Shown piece after piece: positions 1 through 10,920 of a DNA stretch of 64,000 bases. Source of the stretch: Chinchilla lanigera (Eukaryota > Chordata > Mammalia > Rodentia > Chinchillidae). Within the stretch, counting starts at the first letter, position 1, and each line of letters starts with the position of its first letter. The stretch lies in the NCBI RefSeq assembly GCF_000276665.1, contig NW_004955477.1:2161632-2225631 (forward strand), written 5' to 3'. The position numbers and the translations under genes were made by a program. The notes below the pieces were generated by a model. The model was given only the letters and a program-made list of their open reading frames with translations, made no database searches and was not told where the DNA came from.

Positions 1-544
1 GCAGAATAAGAAATATTGAATACTTAATTGCTTTTGAAATAATTACACCCCCAAATGTAATATCTTAACCAACATTTCATGCAATCGATGTTTTGCTGAA
101 TGACGGTGGTTGGGAAGGTGATGGAGGAGCTCTGGGTAGTGGAGGGGAGAAGGAAGGCACTGCACTGGGAGGTGGGGTTAGCGCAAGTCCTCTCCTGTTT
201 GAGTCTTGGTGCTGTTCTTGCTCATTCTTGAACCACTAACAAAGGTGGTGGGCATGGAGCTCCTCTCATCAGGGACCTAGAAAAACAGAAGTCGGAATCC
301 TTTGCTGAGGGCATCCGTAGGGAAAACGATAGCACATGTGCATAGTCCCCAGGGACCAGATCAACCACCATTCTGGTCCAGCGACCTTCGGGAAGTTAGT
401 CAGCCTCCTATGACTTCTCTTGTCTGTAGAGTAAGACTGACTGAGACCCATTTCAGTTGTGAAAATACAAAAACAGAATTAATTAATAGATATGAAAGCA
501 TTTAATAATCTATGAGTGCATCTTCTCATTTGTTTAAAAAAATT
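1..544. other. Unique sequence, nothing recognised
   Basis: No gene, repeat family or simple repeat could be recognised. Short open frames here have no resemblance to a protein I know. Confidence 0.5.
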
Positions 545-655
545 ATTTACCTTTATCTATTCCAGCACTATTCTAGGTACTTAGGTAGCCATGAGTAAAC
601 CTGCTGAAATCCCTGCCTTCAGAGGAGTTATTCCCCAGCAGGGAAGCAGGTGAGG
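545..655 (+). repeat. L2-like fragment
   Basis: The stretch reads like the mammalian phrase 'dropping to a common position, gene-dense tally' of L2 3' regions: an AGCACTATTCTAGGTACTTAG-type segment followed by CTGCCTTCAGAGGAGTTATT. It is short and diverged, so the family assignment is tentative. Confidence 0.35.
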
Positions 656-672
656 AGGAAGATAAATAAATG

Positions 673-991
673 CAGTCAACCCTTTGTATCCACTGGTTCT
701 GCATCTGGGAACCCAACCAACCGCAGATCAAAAATATTATCATACCTGTACTGAACAAGGACAGACTTTTTCTTGTCACTATTCCCTAAAGAATATAGTA
801 TAATGACTATTTACATAGCATTTACATTGTACTAATTACTATAATCTGCAAATGATTTAAAGTGTATGGGAGATGCATGTACACTATATGCAAACACTAT
901 CCCATTTATATAAAGGACTTGAGTATCCATGGATTTTGTTATCTGAATGGAGTCTTGGAACAAAGCCCCTGTAGATACTGAGGGATATCTG
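673..991. mobile_element. Tigger/pogo-type MITE remnant, about 319 bp
   Basis: The element starts CAGTCAACCCTTTGTATCC and ends in GATACTGAGGGATATCTG. Read in reverse complement, the end shares CAG..A.CCCT...TATC.AC with the start, so degenerate terminal inverted repeats are visible. The body (ACTGAACAAGGACAGACTTT, TTTACATAGCATTTACATTG) matches my memory of a widespread mammalian pogo/Tigger-derived MITE. The right end is followed by TA, the expected target dinucleotide; the left side has decayed to TG. It carries no transposase. Confidence 0.7.
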
Positions 992-999
992 TAAAACAT

Positions 1000-2029
1000 G
1001 CAGCATTCTAGTAACAAATACAGTGGAAAACTAAGTCAGGAAAAATGTAAAATCAAAGGTTGGAAGGAGAGAGATGGAAGGCAGTAGGTATAGACAATGT
1101 TTTCACAGAGTAGCTACAACAAGAAGGAACTGACTGGGGTATGGATGGAGGGCCAGGGGATTCATGAGAGTTTTAATTTACAAAGAGATAGTACGGTGTA
1201 CTTGGATACTGAAGGGTGTGAAGCCACAGAGAAAGAAAATCTTGATCCAGGAGAAAGTGAAGAATGCTAGAACTGTCTCAGAGCAGCTTAGCAAAGATGG
1301 GCTCTGGCTCCTGAGGATTGGTCTCATCTGGACCAGAGATGCTTGATCCACAATAAGTGGAAAGCAGATAGACTGAGAGCAAATACGGAGGGAAATGGGG
1401 AGCTGGTGGACAACCTTGGGTGGCTTTACTATCCTCACTGAGGCAAGTGTAAGGCCATCACAGAGAGAGAACATGGTGTGGAGGTGCTAGAAGTCTTTAG
1501 AGAGACAAGGGAGTAGTAGTATGACCAGCTGTGTAGAGCCATGACCCAGAGTACCAAGGGAGGGCAGAGAGTGTGGCTGCTTTCTGTAGCCATGTTTGCC
1601 TTCCAGGGTGTATACCAGAGGAGGTGACAGAAAGCAACATTCAGGAGCATTGTGGTTTGCCAAGAAAGCATGAGAGATGGAGAGGAACTGGAAATGCAGA
1701 CCATGTCAGCCCAGGGGGTTCACACCAGGGGAGGAGCTTGGACAGCAGTCAACGAGAAGGTGGCAGGGCTGAGGAACAGAACTTTTGGTGGAATCAACAG
1801 ATTATTGAAAGCAAAAAACCAAGGCTGGAAGCCATGCAGACTCCAGCTGCACCTTTGGTTCAGGCAAATCTTCACAGTAGCACTTTCTGAGATTTCCTGT
1901 GAGGCCAAGATTCCTCAACAACTCAGAAACATGGTGGGTGGATCCCATTCTCCAGGTGCCTGAGGTCCCTGGAGAAGAAGGCACATCAGGGCACTTTTCA
2001 AATGCACTCGGGTCCCGGGAGGTGTCTGG
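1000..2029. other. Unique sequence, nothing recognised
   Basis: Several overlapping open frames of about 100 codons exist on both strands between 1.2 and 2.0 kb. They have no recognisable domain, no splice context that fits them together, and they shadow each other, so I do not call a gene. Confidence 0.5.
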
Positions 2030-2210
2030 CCAGGGATTCTCTTGAATTCAAGAAGCAGGGAGAAAATCATTATTCCCATTCTGCAGATTCTACAGGAATG
2101 TGGATGTGGCTTGGGGAGATTAAGTAATTTCTTCCCAGTCACGAAGGGCATCTGAACAAAATCTGAGCCAGATTTGTGCACAGTGCCAGATTCTTAACCA
2201 CCACCCAATA
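2030..2210 (-). repeat. MIR SINE fragment
   Basis: The order of motifs is that of an inverted MIR: ATTATTCCCATTCTGCAG, then AGATTAAGTAATTTCTTCCC, then CACGAAGGGCATCTGAAC, then AGATTCTTAACCACCA. These correspond to the antisense of the conserved MIR core. Divergence is high, as expected for an element older than placental mammals. Confidence 0.6.
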
Positions 2211-3430
2211 CTCCTTCCTCCCTGGCACCCCAACCTGCTTCCAGGCAGTGAGGTGAACTTAAAGAACACTCATTTGGTCCACCCAACAAATATTTCTGCC
2301 GCCGTTATCCTGTGGGCCCAACCTGCAGACCAGAGCACACCTGAGAAAAGCTGCTTCTCCTTCTTCCGGCAGGCACCTTGCTTGAATTTATAATTCCACT
2401 GCCATTAGCACATGACTTTCAGAGCACTGAGGTGGAATTTTTAACTGACTGCTCTAATTGCCCCTGGATCAGCCCCCTGAATACTAAAAATAAAATAAAA
2501 ATTCAAAATGTTAAAAGTCATATGTTCCACTCAGAATTTGAAAGACTATGAAATCATACTTTTAGAAAAATCACTTAATACTAATTTAAAATACCTTCCA
2601 CTGGGGATTTCATTTCAGCCTGAGACAAAGCTATAGCTCCCCACCCCCCAGGGGTGGACTGGGCTAGGGCTGCATCGGGAGGAGGCGGCAGAGACAGGAT
2701 GTTTCCCAGGTGAGGTGGAGTTTTGAGCAGTCCAGCCAGGCCTCTCTTCGGATAACAAACTTGGCTCGGATCCACATTTGATACGATCATCCCTTTTGTA
2801 AAGATACTTTAGAACATCTCTGCAGGAGCCGAGGGACCCTGGAAGAAGACCCATTTTCCTTCACAGCCCATCCTGTTACCTTCAGAAACAGCACCCAGGA
2901 CATCAGCTTAGAGCTCCTAAACTGAAAATACTGAGGCTCCCTCCCCACTAAGGACTCTGGTTCAGCGGGGACAGAAGCCAAGAGGAAGTAGACACCCAAG
3001 GAATGGCCACAGGAGTCCTTTGGTACACACCTGGCATGAAAGGCTCCAGAAGGATGGGGATGCAGCCTCAAATTGACACAGGGAAAGAGCAAAAAAGGCC
3101 CCAGAGCCTCTGCCCTATGAGCCCTCAGCCCAAGTCTACCATCTGTCCCCAAATCCCAGTGCACAGTTGGTCCCTGTTTTGACCTCTTGGTAGCACTTGT
3201 CACTAGTGGTCACCCACCTTCTCTGCCTCCTACAGTTCCAGCCATTCCGCTTCATCCTGCATCTCCACCTGCTTCTTAAAGATCCTCTGTTCCACCAGGC
3301 TCACTCCCTGTGAGATCCCACCTACTTCTGTTCCTCTTCTGGTCAGCGTATTTGTAAACTTGCCATGTGCGAGGTGCTGACCACACACTAAGTTTACATT
3401 AGAGTTGGGGAGGCAGATGGGAAAGAAGAT
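2211..3430. other. Unique sequence, nothing recognised
   Basis: The stretch has no repeat I can name. A 138-codon minus-strand frame ending near 2787 has no family resemblance and is treated as chance. Confidence 0.5.
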
Positions 3431-3540
3431 GCGCTTGGTCTTGAAAGTCTGAACTGTTCCCCCAATTTCCCCAAAGTAGAGGATTCCAGCCTCAGTTTCC
3501 CCATCTAAAAAAATAAAAGGTTTGGACAATAATCTCATCT
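3431..3540 (+). repeat. MIR SINE fragment
   Basis: CCAGCCTCAGTTTCCCCATCTAAA followed by GGACAATAATCTC is the sense-strand MIR core (CCTCAGTTTCCTCATCTGTAAAA... ATAATA). Only about 100 bp can be followed. Confidence 0.6.
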
Positions 3541-3706
3541 AAAACAACACTGTTCTCCTTGGTTAGTGGTCCTTGGCTACCTGTGCATATGGAACACTTG
3601 AGGGACTGGATTGTAAATTTTATCTAATTTATGCCAATTTGACTTTAAATAGGCACATGTGGTTAGTGACTCCCATCCTGGATAGCACAGCTCTAGCCTC
3701 CCTATT
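3541..3706. repeat. Ancient interspersed repeat, family not named
   Basis: The segment contains GGCACATGTGGTTAGTGACTC and GGATAGCACAGCTCT. These resemble a mammal-wide repeat with the phrase CCACATGTGGCTAGTGGCTAC...GGACAGCAC. I recognise the consensus but cannot name the family securely. Confidence 0.4.
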
Positions 3707-3924
3707 CTTGCATGTCAGGGACTCCACAGTTCCATGAAAGCATTAGCCAACAGTTCAATGAAGTTTCCTGCGAAATCTGAGTTGATCCACAAAATAAAGA
3801 AGGGGGAGAATGAAAACAATTCTGCTTTTCAAACAGTTGGTTTCTCCTTCCAAATCAAAGGCCCCATGCCCCACGAGAGTCCTGGAGAAGAATGGGAGCT
3901 GCCATCTAGGCTGCATATCACAAT

Positions 3925-4042
3925 CTGTTTATGGCCATTATTAACCAGTTCTCACCCAAAACAAATGAACTCAGAATCTCCAGAGCCGGAGCTCGACCTG
4001 AGTCATGCATTTGAAGCTGCCAGCAATTCTGATGTATAGACG
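3925..4042 (+). repeat. MER5A-like hAT fragment
   Basis: GAACTCAGAATCTCCAGAGC, then CATGCATTTGAAGCTGCC, then AGCAATTCTGATGTAT follow the layout of MER5A (AATCAGAATCTC..., GCATTTTAACAAGCTCCCC, GGTGATTCTGATG). It is diverged and partial. Confidence 0.45.
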
Positions 4043-4915
4043 CTATTTCACCACTGAACTGGTGGTGAAACCGAGGCCAAGAGGAGACAGCAGTCTGTCC
4101 ATGTTCCACTGTGAGCTCATCCCAGAGCTTGAGCTGAGACGCAGCTCCCCAAAGAGCTTGGGCCAGGCTGGCTTTTATGCAGAACTGGTAGAACCAAATG
4201 GCGAGCTGTGTCGGGACCCTTCAGGGGTCACCTTCCAACCCATCTCAGAAACTAAGCTGTGGCTGAAGCGTGGCCTCCATCTGTCTGTGCCTTCTTGATT
4301 TTCATCAGCAATAGGTTCAATAGCTGCTTACATTGGACTGTACTGTTAAGATTGGGCTCCATAAGTTGAAGAAAGAAACCTCTCCCTTGCCATACTGTAA
4401 AATAAGCAGTTTTCTAAGGAAACAGACTCATACGTAAGCTCATTCCAGATACGGAGAGACCCAGCATCACACCCATCCACCACTGACCTGAAGGAGGGAC
4501 AAAGGTGGAGAAGTGAGGAGAAATGGGGAAGAGAAAGGAAGGGTAGGTGATCCAGGGAAGTGGGTGCTGGGTCAAGAGTCAGGGCCACCTCCAGGCAGGA
4601 AGGACAGTCACCAGCCACAGCTGGTCTTGTGGTTCTGCTCAGCTTGCTGATCCTGGCAGAGACCACTGGCTGGGAACTTCCTGGTTGGGCTGGATGTTTT
4701 CATCTGGGCCATTGGGGTCCCTTCTAGAACCAAGAGCAGTCATTCCTCCCTTCTACTACTGTCAGGGTCACCTCCCCAGGAGCCCTGCATTTGTTCCTGC
4801 CTGTGCCCCAGGGCCTTTTGTGCACTCACACAGTGTCTGATGTGTGGCAAATGTTTCTTTTGCTAGATTTGTATATTCCCAAATTTGGCCTGGCCTGGTG
4901 ATGGCCAGTCACAGC
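4043..4915. other. Unique sequence, nothing recognised
   Basis: Overlapping frames of about 100 codons on both strands lack recognisable domains. No repeat is recognised. Confidence 0.5.
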
Positions 4916-5062
4916 AGATCTGGCTTCAAGTGTAATACTTGATAATGGTGCCACCTCCTATCAGGACCTTGGCTTCTTCATCTTTCAGATAGGGATAAAA
5001 TGGAGCTCAGGCCCAGGACAGCAAGGAGGGAGGGACTGTTCACACAGCCCAGGCACAGAGCC
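4916..5062 (+). repeat. MIR SINE fragment
   Basis: CTGGCTTCAAGTGTAA, GGACCTTGGCTTCTTCATC and CTTTCAGATAGGGATAAAAT follow the sense MIR order (tyrosine-poor tRNA-like end, GTGACCTTGGGC, CATCTGTAAAATGGGGAT). Confidence 0.5.
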
Positions 5063-5550
5063 AGGGTCCAGCAAGTGTGAGTGGTTCCCTCCTCCTCCTC
5101 TGCCTTTCAATGGTCAATCTTCGACACATGGACCAGTCTAATTTCTCTTTGTTTGCTTTCATGGGTGCAATGGGGGTTCTGCAAATTTATGCCAAAGCCA
5201 TGGAAAAGAAAAGATCTGGAAGAGAAGACGTAAGATTGCCACCCCCCCAATTTCTCCCCAGGAATTAGAATGTAAAGTACCCCCCTGCTCCCTGATAAAC
5301 CTGACAAACACAAACCATCCTGCAGCCACTTCCTCCTTACACACACAGAGACTTCAAATGCTTTTTCCCGAACAATAGGAGGAAATGAGGGGGAACTGGG
5401 AACGCAGCCTGAATATTGCTGAATTGTTCAAAAGCCTGCCTTTAGGATGCTGGGGGCGTGAAAAGGAGGAGACCAGAGAAGGGAGGGGTTTGGCTTGACA
5501 GTGGAAAACAACAGGAAACAGTTCAGGATGTGTTTGGTTCGCGTGCGCAT
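5063..5550. other. Unique sequence, nothing recognised
   Basis: No gene or repeat recognised up to the start of the GT microsatellite. Confidence 0.5.
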
Positions 5551-5576
5551 GTGTGTGTGTGTGTGTGTGTGTGTGT
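5551..5576 (+). repeat. (GT)n microsatellite
   Basis: There are thirteen uninterrupted GT units, preceded by GCGTGCGCAT. This is the purest part of a TG-rich tract that continues to about 6.24 kb. Confidence 0.95.
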
Positions 5577-5604
5577 CTAGTAGGTATGTGATATATATGT
5601 GGTA

Positions 5605-5748
5605 TGATGTATATTTATTTATTTTGGGGGCGGGTTTTGGGGGGGGTTGGGTTTTTTTCCGGTACCAGGAATCGAACTCATGACCTTGCACTTGCCATGC
5701 AGGGGCTGTGCCGCTGAGCTAATTCCCCAACCCCAGTGTGATGTATAT
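5605..5748 (-). mobile_element. ID-type SINE with 10-bp target-site duplication
   Basis: On the minus strand the body (5615-5738) starts GGGGTTGGGGAATTAGCTCAG and continues with GGTCATGAGTTCGATTCC, giving RNA polymerase III A-box-like (TAGCTCAG.GG) and B-box-like (GGTCATGAGTTCGA) motifs as in tRNA-derived ID elements. It ends CCGGAAAAAAACCC, an A-rich tail interrupted by C runs. The 10-base TGATGTATAT flanks both sides (5605-5614 and 5739-5748), which supports a true retroposition into the TG-rich tract. The GGTACCGG end is shared with the copy at 40.6 kb, so the two belong to one subfamily, distinct from the copies at 26.5 and 44.6 kb. Confidence 0.85.
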
Positions 5749-6240
5749 GTGGGTGTATATGGCAGGCTGTATGTCTGTGTGTGCTATATGGCAGTTATTT
5801 GTATGGTTGGTATGTGTGTCTGGTATAGTGGTATGTAATGTTATATGTGTTTTACATGGTGTAAGGTATGGTGTGTGTTGTATGTGCAGGTGTATAGTGC
5901 ATGAGATGTGGGATGTACATATAGTAGTATGTCGAATATGTGTGTGTGGTGTGTGCTATGTCATGGCTGTCTTGTGTGTTGTTTGTGTATTATACGGTAT
6001 GGTGTATATAGTGGATATGTAGGTATGTGGCATGTATGAGATTTGTATGTGTGTCTATGTCCAACATGCAGGTTGTTATAATATATGTGATATGTGTGAA
6101 TGGTATGTGCATGTATCATATATGTAGGGTGAATGTGTATGTGTGTGTGGCATGTGTATGTGTTGTATATGTGCTATGTATGTGTGTGTGATGTGTGTGT
6201 GTTAAGTATGTATATGTGTGTGGTGTGTAGAGAGGTTGTA
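5749..6240 (+). repeat. TG/TATG-rich degenerate tract
   Basis: About 490 bp are built of imperfect TGTG, TATG and GTAT units without a fixed period. The reading frames that cross it encode low-complexity Cys/Val/Met-rich peptides and are not genes. It is the right half of a tract that was split by the SINE at 5.6 kb. Confidence 0.9.
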
Positions 6241-6655
6241 GAAGGAGCTCCCTCTGTTCAGGGAGATGGAAGCAAGACCACTGAAGTGGGGGGTACTCTG
6301 ACCCCAAGAGTTCTCCAGTAGAAGAAGCTGCCCCCAAATGGGAAGATGCCATCCAGGGAGACATTACTGCTAGGACCACCATGGAAGGCATAGAATGCCC
6401 AGCTTGTGAGTGCTTTCTCTGGAAAGCCAGTTTCCCTTTCTACCATGGAGGGGTCAGGCTTTTGGACATGGTCACTAAAGGGTAAGAACTGGTCATGGGC
6501 AAAGCCAGCCCTGGGACTGAGTTTGGAGCCTGAGACCCTACTCCTTGGCACTCCGCAACCTTGAGCAGGAAACCTCAGAAAGGGGGTTCATTTTAAGGGT
6601 CAGCGAACTCCAGAGGAGGTAGGATCCCTTTAGCACTAAATATCTCTCTGCTTTT
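6241..6655. other. Unique sequence, nothing recognised
   Basis: No gene or repeat recognised. Confidence 0.5.
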
Positions 6656-6935
6656 ATCTACCTGTTTCTGAGTTTCTCTCTGTGTTTCTGTCTTTATCTC
6701 TCTTTGTTCTTGTCTCTGTCTCTGTATGTCTCTCTCCATATCTCTATTCCTGTCTCTCTCTGTGTGTTTCTATCTCTCTGTATATATTTTTGCATCTTTC
6801 TCTGTCTCTGCTTCTATCTCTCTTACTCCTGTCTCTCTCCATCTTGGCCTCTATGTATCTCTGTGTCTCACTATGACTCTGCTCCGTCTCTGTCTCTCTG
6901 GACTACACATCTCTCTCTACTTCCCTCATGGATCT
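6656..6935 (+). repeat. CT/TCTG-rich pyrimidine tract
   Basis: About 280 bp consist of imperfect TCTC, TCTG and TTTC units (CTCTCTGTGTTTCTGTC is typical). Open frames here encode Leu/Ser/Val-rich low-complexity peptides that result from the repeat. Confidence 0.9.
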
Positions 6936-7560
6936 GCTGCATCTGACCCCAGAGTGTGATGTCTTCCATGTGCTGCCTGATCTCCAGGCTGCCTGGTTCA
7001 GTTCTCCATTTGATGAGCATCTACAAGATGCCACTGTGAGCTGGATACCGAGAAACCAAGGGGATCCAAAGAGAGCAAGGCAGATTAGCCCTCATGGGCT
7101 TACTTAGTATTTCCAGCTCTCAAGGGAAAAATATGATTGGTCACAAGTCAAAAGACTGCTGGTTTTGGGGCCGGTCACCCATGGTCCAATTAACTGCAAC
7201 AAGAAGAGTCACATAACACCAAATGCCTGAGCTGAACCCTTCAGTGGAACTGTGAGTAGGCCAAATCCCACCTGCTTCCTGTCTTTGTAAATACTTGATC
7301 AGAACACAGCCATACCGGCTCATTTACATGTTATTTATGGTTCTTTCACACTAACTCAGCGGAGTTGTGCAGTTGTGACAGACACTGAATGGCCTGCAAA
7401 GCCACGGACACTTACTAAGTTTGCTGCCCCTGAACTTTAACAACAGATGTGAAAGACCCACAAGTGCCACAAAGTACCATAGAATGAAAGGAGTTGCAGT
7501 TATGATTCCCCTCATCCTCCTGGGACTTCACCAGACTCAGCTGGACCCCTGGATAGAGTA
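6936..7560. other. Mostly unique; possible L2 fragment near 7.0-7.1 kb
   Basis: TTTGATGAGCATCTACAAGATGCC with GAGAAACCAAGGGGATCC near 7003-7110 weakly resembles the L2 phrase 'GAGCACCTACTATGTGCC...'. The rest is unrecognised. Confidence 0.35.
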
Positions 7561-7724
7561 CTGAACATTCTAAATGTTATTTTCCATGGTGAGAGACTTC
7601 CAAGTCATTTGCAGACACAAAAGAGTCTTATCTACCCTTGTCCTGCTGGTTATAAATACAACCTCTGCTGGGGCTTTGTCAAGACAACATGAACCCACGA
7701 AAGACAAGGGGAGATACAATTGCT

Positions 7725-7905
7725 CACACAGATGTTACACTCAGCATGTCATCACCATTATCTCATTAATCCTTTCAGTAGCCTAATGAGGTCGGTCTTG
7801 TCATCGCCTGATTTTACTAAAACTAAGGCTTGGGGAGAGCCTTGAAGTATGAGAGAGAGACAGGATGGAACTCACAACTGGAAACAAGTTCCTACCCTTC
7901 TTCCC
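7725..7905 (-). repeat. MIR/L2-type fragment
   Basis: ATTATCTCATTAATCC, AGTAGCCTAATGAGGT and TTACTAAAACTAAGGCTTGG follow the inverted MIR core (TCCTCACAACAACCCTATGAGGT, TTACAGATGAGGAAACTGAGG). It is diverged. Confidence 0.5.
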
Positions 7906-8625
7906 TGAGCTAAGGGTTTTGTAGAAATCATGTACTTAAGTCATTCATGCAGTTAACATATGAGTCCATAATCTGTGCAAATGTGTGTGCAGGGCACTTG
8001 GGAGAACAGGAAGAGTGATGATGAGTGGCACACAGCCTTTGTTTATGGAGACACCATCTGGGCTGGGTAAATGGAGAGAAGAGCTCAGATTTGAGGTGGA
8101 AGAAACTAGCTCCACCTAGATGTTCTAACTGAGGGCTGTGGCACCAAAACAGATGAACATTCAGGAGCTTTGTTACTGAAAAGAACCTTAAGAAATACTT
8201 ACATCAGTGCCATAGTAGACTTTTGGCTGTCCTGGACCCTTCTCTTCACTTGACTGTGAGTTGCCTTTCCCAGGAGGCATTGCAGGAAGCAAGCCCATGT
8301 GACTGTTCTTATCAGAGAAAGTAAGGGGCACTGCTTTCTGCCCAATCTGTCAAAACCATCCTCACAATGTCTTCCCCACAGCTTGGGAACAGACACAGCT
8401 CTTAATGTGACCACAGAGACGGTTGAAGATGGCATTAAAGATGACAAAGACACAAGACAGAAGGAGCCAGGGTGACTCAATCATTCCTTGGAGGTTGGCT
8501 GTCAAACCATTAAGTAGATTGTTATAAGAATGAGAACAAGCTTTGATCATGTTGAACCAGAGAAAACTGGGGCATTGGTTATTATAAGGAGAGTTATTCA
8601 GCACAACTACTTCCCTGCTTTGGCT
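7906..8625. other. Unique sequence, nothing recognised
   Basis: No supported gene. Minus-strand frames of about 90 codons near 8.2-8.6 kb have no recognisable similarity. Confidence 0.5.
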
Positions 8626-8778
8626 CTTGGTTAAAATCACATATAGAGCTTATTGGGCCCCCAGACCCCCTGCGCTCACCCTGAATGTCTTAATACAGTA
8701 GATCTGGTATGTGGTCTAAACATGCACATTTTGAAAAAGCAGCGTGATGATTTTGATGTACACTCTGGTTACATGATC
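8626..8778 (+). repeat. MER5A-like hAT fragment
   Basis: AAAATCACATATAGAGCTTA, TTGGGCCCCCAGACCCC, AACATGCACATTTTGAAAAA and GATTTTGATGTACACTCTGG follow MER5A-type order (AGAAATGCAAATTC, GGGCCCCACCCCAGACC, GCATTTTAACAAGC, TGATTCTGATGCAC). The match is family-level only. Confidence 0.5.
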
Positions 8779-8799
8779 ATTTGGTGTCTAGACAAAATT

Positions 8800-8935
8800 T
8801 CTCATTTTACACATTTTACCAAAAAAAAAAAAAAAAAAGAGAGAGAGAGTCTTGGAGGTCATTGTACCAAGTCATATAGGTTTTCAGAGGCACAGGTGGA
8901 GCCAGAATGTAAGTCTCTTAACATCTAATCAATGA
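8800..8935 (-). repeat. MIR fragment interrupted by a poly(A) run
   Basis: CTCATTTTACACATTTTACC is followed by a run of 19 A and GAGAGAGAGA (8821-8849). Then comes CCAAGTCATATAGGTTTTCA and CAGGTGGAGCCAGAATGTAAG. These are two halves of an inverted MIR. The A run lies where the GATGAGGAAACTGAGGC segment should be and may be an expansion of that purine-rich segment. Confidence 0.45.
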
Positions 8936-10551
8936 CAAGACAGAGCTCCCTATTCAGGATCCACATCTATTAGCACCTGGTAACATTCTTAAACCTCTAA
9001 TGACACTGTTAGGAGATCTGCAGGAAGACATCTTACTTGTTGGTGGGGCCTAAAGAAAACCAAATTGTGCAAAAATGTTTTGAGAGAGCTGTTATTTGAC
9101 TTTAAGGATCAAATCAGAATGTTTGCTTGCTTAGGCCTTTCTTACAACACCCTGTCCCCACCTCTGAGGTCAGCTGCTACCCTCACTGTGGCTCTGCCCT
9201 CTCTCTGTGTCTGGTGGCTCCACTCGAGCTGACTGCTGTCCTCCTGTATGTAGAATTCTAGCCATAGAGGGAAGATAGCGCTGCTTTCCATACCAAGAAG
9301 GTGCTAGGCTTCCAGAGCCTAACTTGCCTTATTTCTGCACACCTAGGCCCAGATCTTGAGTTTGCTCTACATCTAGGTTTGCTGAATATCTGATTTCTAG
9401 ATTAGTGGGACATTTCAGCATTCATATATCATACACTGACTTGACCTGGTCACACACTAACTTTCCTAGTAGACTAGTCCTATTTATAAACTAACTCTGG
9501 CTGTGCCCTAATGTGTCCTGGTGGAACCATAACTGGCCGGCATGCATATTTATCAAATTATCTCTGTACTATTCCTCTCAAGCCTGTGTCTTACATACTC
9601 AGCTGTGAACTATCGAGGTCTGATGTCTCCTAGCCACCTGTAAGTTGAACTGTCTCTCCTCCCCTCCTCTCCTGCATACCATGGCTCACCACCAAGGGGA
9701 CTCCAGCACACAGTAGGTATTTCTTAATACCTATGAGCCACAATTCTCAGTTTCAGCCTGGAGCAATCCCTGTCAGGGTTTATATTAACTTTTTTGAAAA
9801 TAAGAGCCTAGTTACAAGTCAGTGAATAGTTCACTGGCAGAGCAGTCGCCTCTAGGAGCATAATCTTCAATGAGAAACTTTAGATTCAGTAGATTTATGC
9901 ATTTACCACTGGGTAAAAAAAACTTACCTAGGGGGCACTGAAGAAAAGTTCATTCCATATTTTAAAGTCATGGCTGGGATTTTTAATTTCCTAATGGGTT
10001 CATAACAGTAACAAAATTATCCCATAATATGTACTCTTGCCAGACACCATACCTATCCTCATTTTGAGCTGAGCTGTATGACCTCCAAGCTGCAAAGCCC
10101 TTCTTTTCTTTCAGCCCCTGAACTGAGCACATAATGGACCTAGAGCTTGGGGATGTGTTGTATCATGGCCCAGGAACAGCATCTTCCACAGAGTGAGCTA
10201 ATTTGACCCTCTGGAATGAAACTCCATGACATCTGTGGCACAGCCTCCTGAGGTTGCCCCTTCCTGCATGCACATGGACACCCAGGCTAGGAGCTCTGGG
10301 ATGGCAGTAGATATCAATGGTGGTAGGTCCTAGAGCTTGTAGAAGGAGCTAAAGAGATTGCCTTGGTGAAGGATGAGAAATTGGGGATTCAGATGGCCTT
10401 TGAGGGTACACTGGATATGGAACCAATACTCAACTTCAAATTTCTCTCCTCCACTTTCACATCAATCCAAAAGTCGCTTAGTACTTCCCTATGTGCAGAA
10501 AAATGTTGGCCTAGGTCTCTGGGCTCATGGTCTAATTCTCTGCCTTTTGGA
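8936..10551. other. Unique sequence, nothing recognised
   Basis: About 1.6 kb without a recognisable gene or repeat, apart from a short L2-like phrase (CACAGTAGGTATTTCTTAATACC) near 9710. Confidence 0.5.
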
Positions 10552-10905
10552 TGCAACGGCAAGCAGAAACACTGAAATGACACCCAGGATTTGGAGGCAG
10601 GTTTATTTATGTCAATGGGCACTGATGGAGATCACTCCCAAAATATCAAGCCTTGATTCCTGGTGGTCTAGAGGTTATATGAGGTAAGCAAGCAGGAAGT
10701 ACAGAAGCAGAATAGCTTGTCAGTTGGGGATTGGTTTATAAAATGTGCATCAGAGTGACCAGCTGTGCTTCACAGTGCCCAGCTATGCATCACAGTGACC
10801 AGCCATTTCTAAGAAACAGAAAAAAATGAGAACTAGAACAGTAACTACTATCTGGGAAACTAAGAAACTGAAGTATACTGGCTGGGAGTGGCATTTTCTG
10901 TTACA
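10552..10905 (-). mobile_element. 3' LTR of minus-strand endogenous retrovirus
   Basis: This 354-bp LTR is homologous to the one at 15121-15453. On the minus strand it runs from TGTAACAGAAAATGCC to GCCGTTGCA, so it has canonical TG...CA ends. A polyadenylation signal AATAAA lies on the minus strand at 10602-10607. It is preceded by a polypurine tract at 10906-10920, as expected for a 3' LTR. Compared by eye with the 5' LTR it shows roughly 10-15% substitutions plus small indels, so the insertion is old. The four bases outside it are TGGA, against TGGC outside the other LTR, which may be a decayed 4-bp duplication. Confidence 0.85.
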
Positions 10906-10920
10906 TTTCCCCCCTCTTTC
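10906..10920 (-). promoter_or_regulatory. Retroviral polypurine tract
   Basis: On the minus strand GAAAGAGGGGGGAAA lies directly before the TG of the 3' LTR. This is the position and composition of a retroviral plus-strand primer. Confidence 0.85.

Noticed and set aside
5738..6022. Cys/Val/Met-rich open frame that might suggest a small membrane protein
   Set aside because: It is the translation of the TG/TATG repeat tract.
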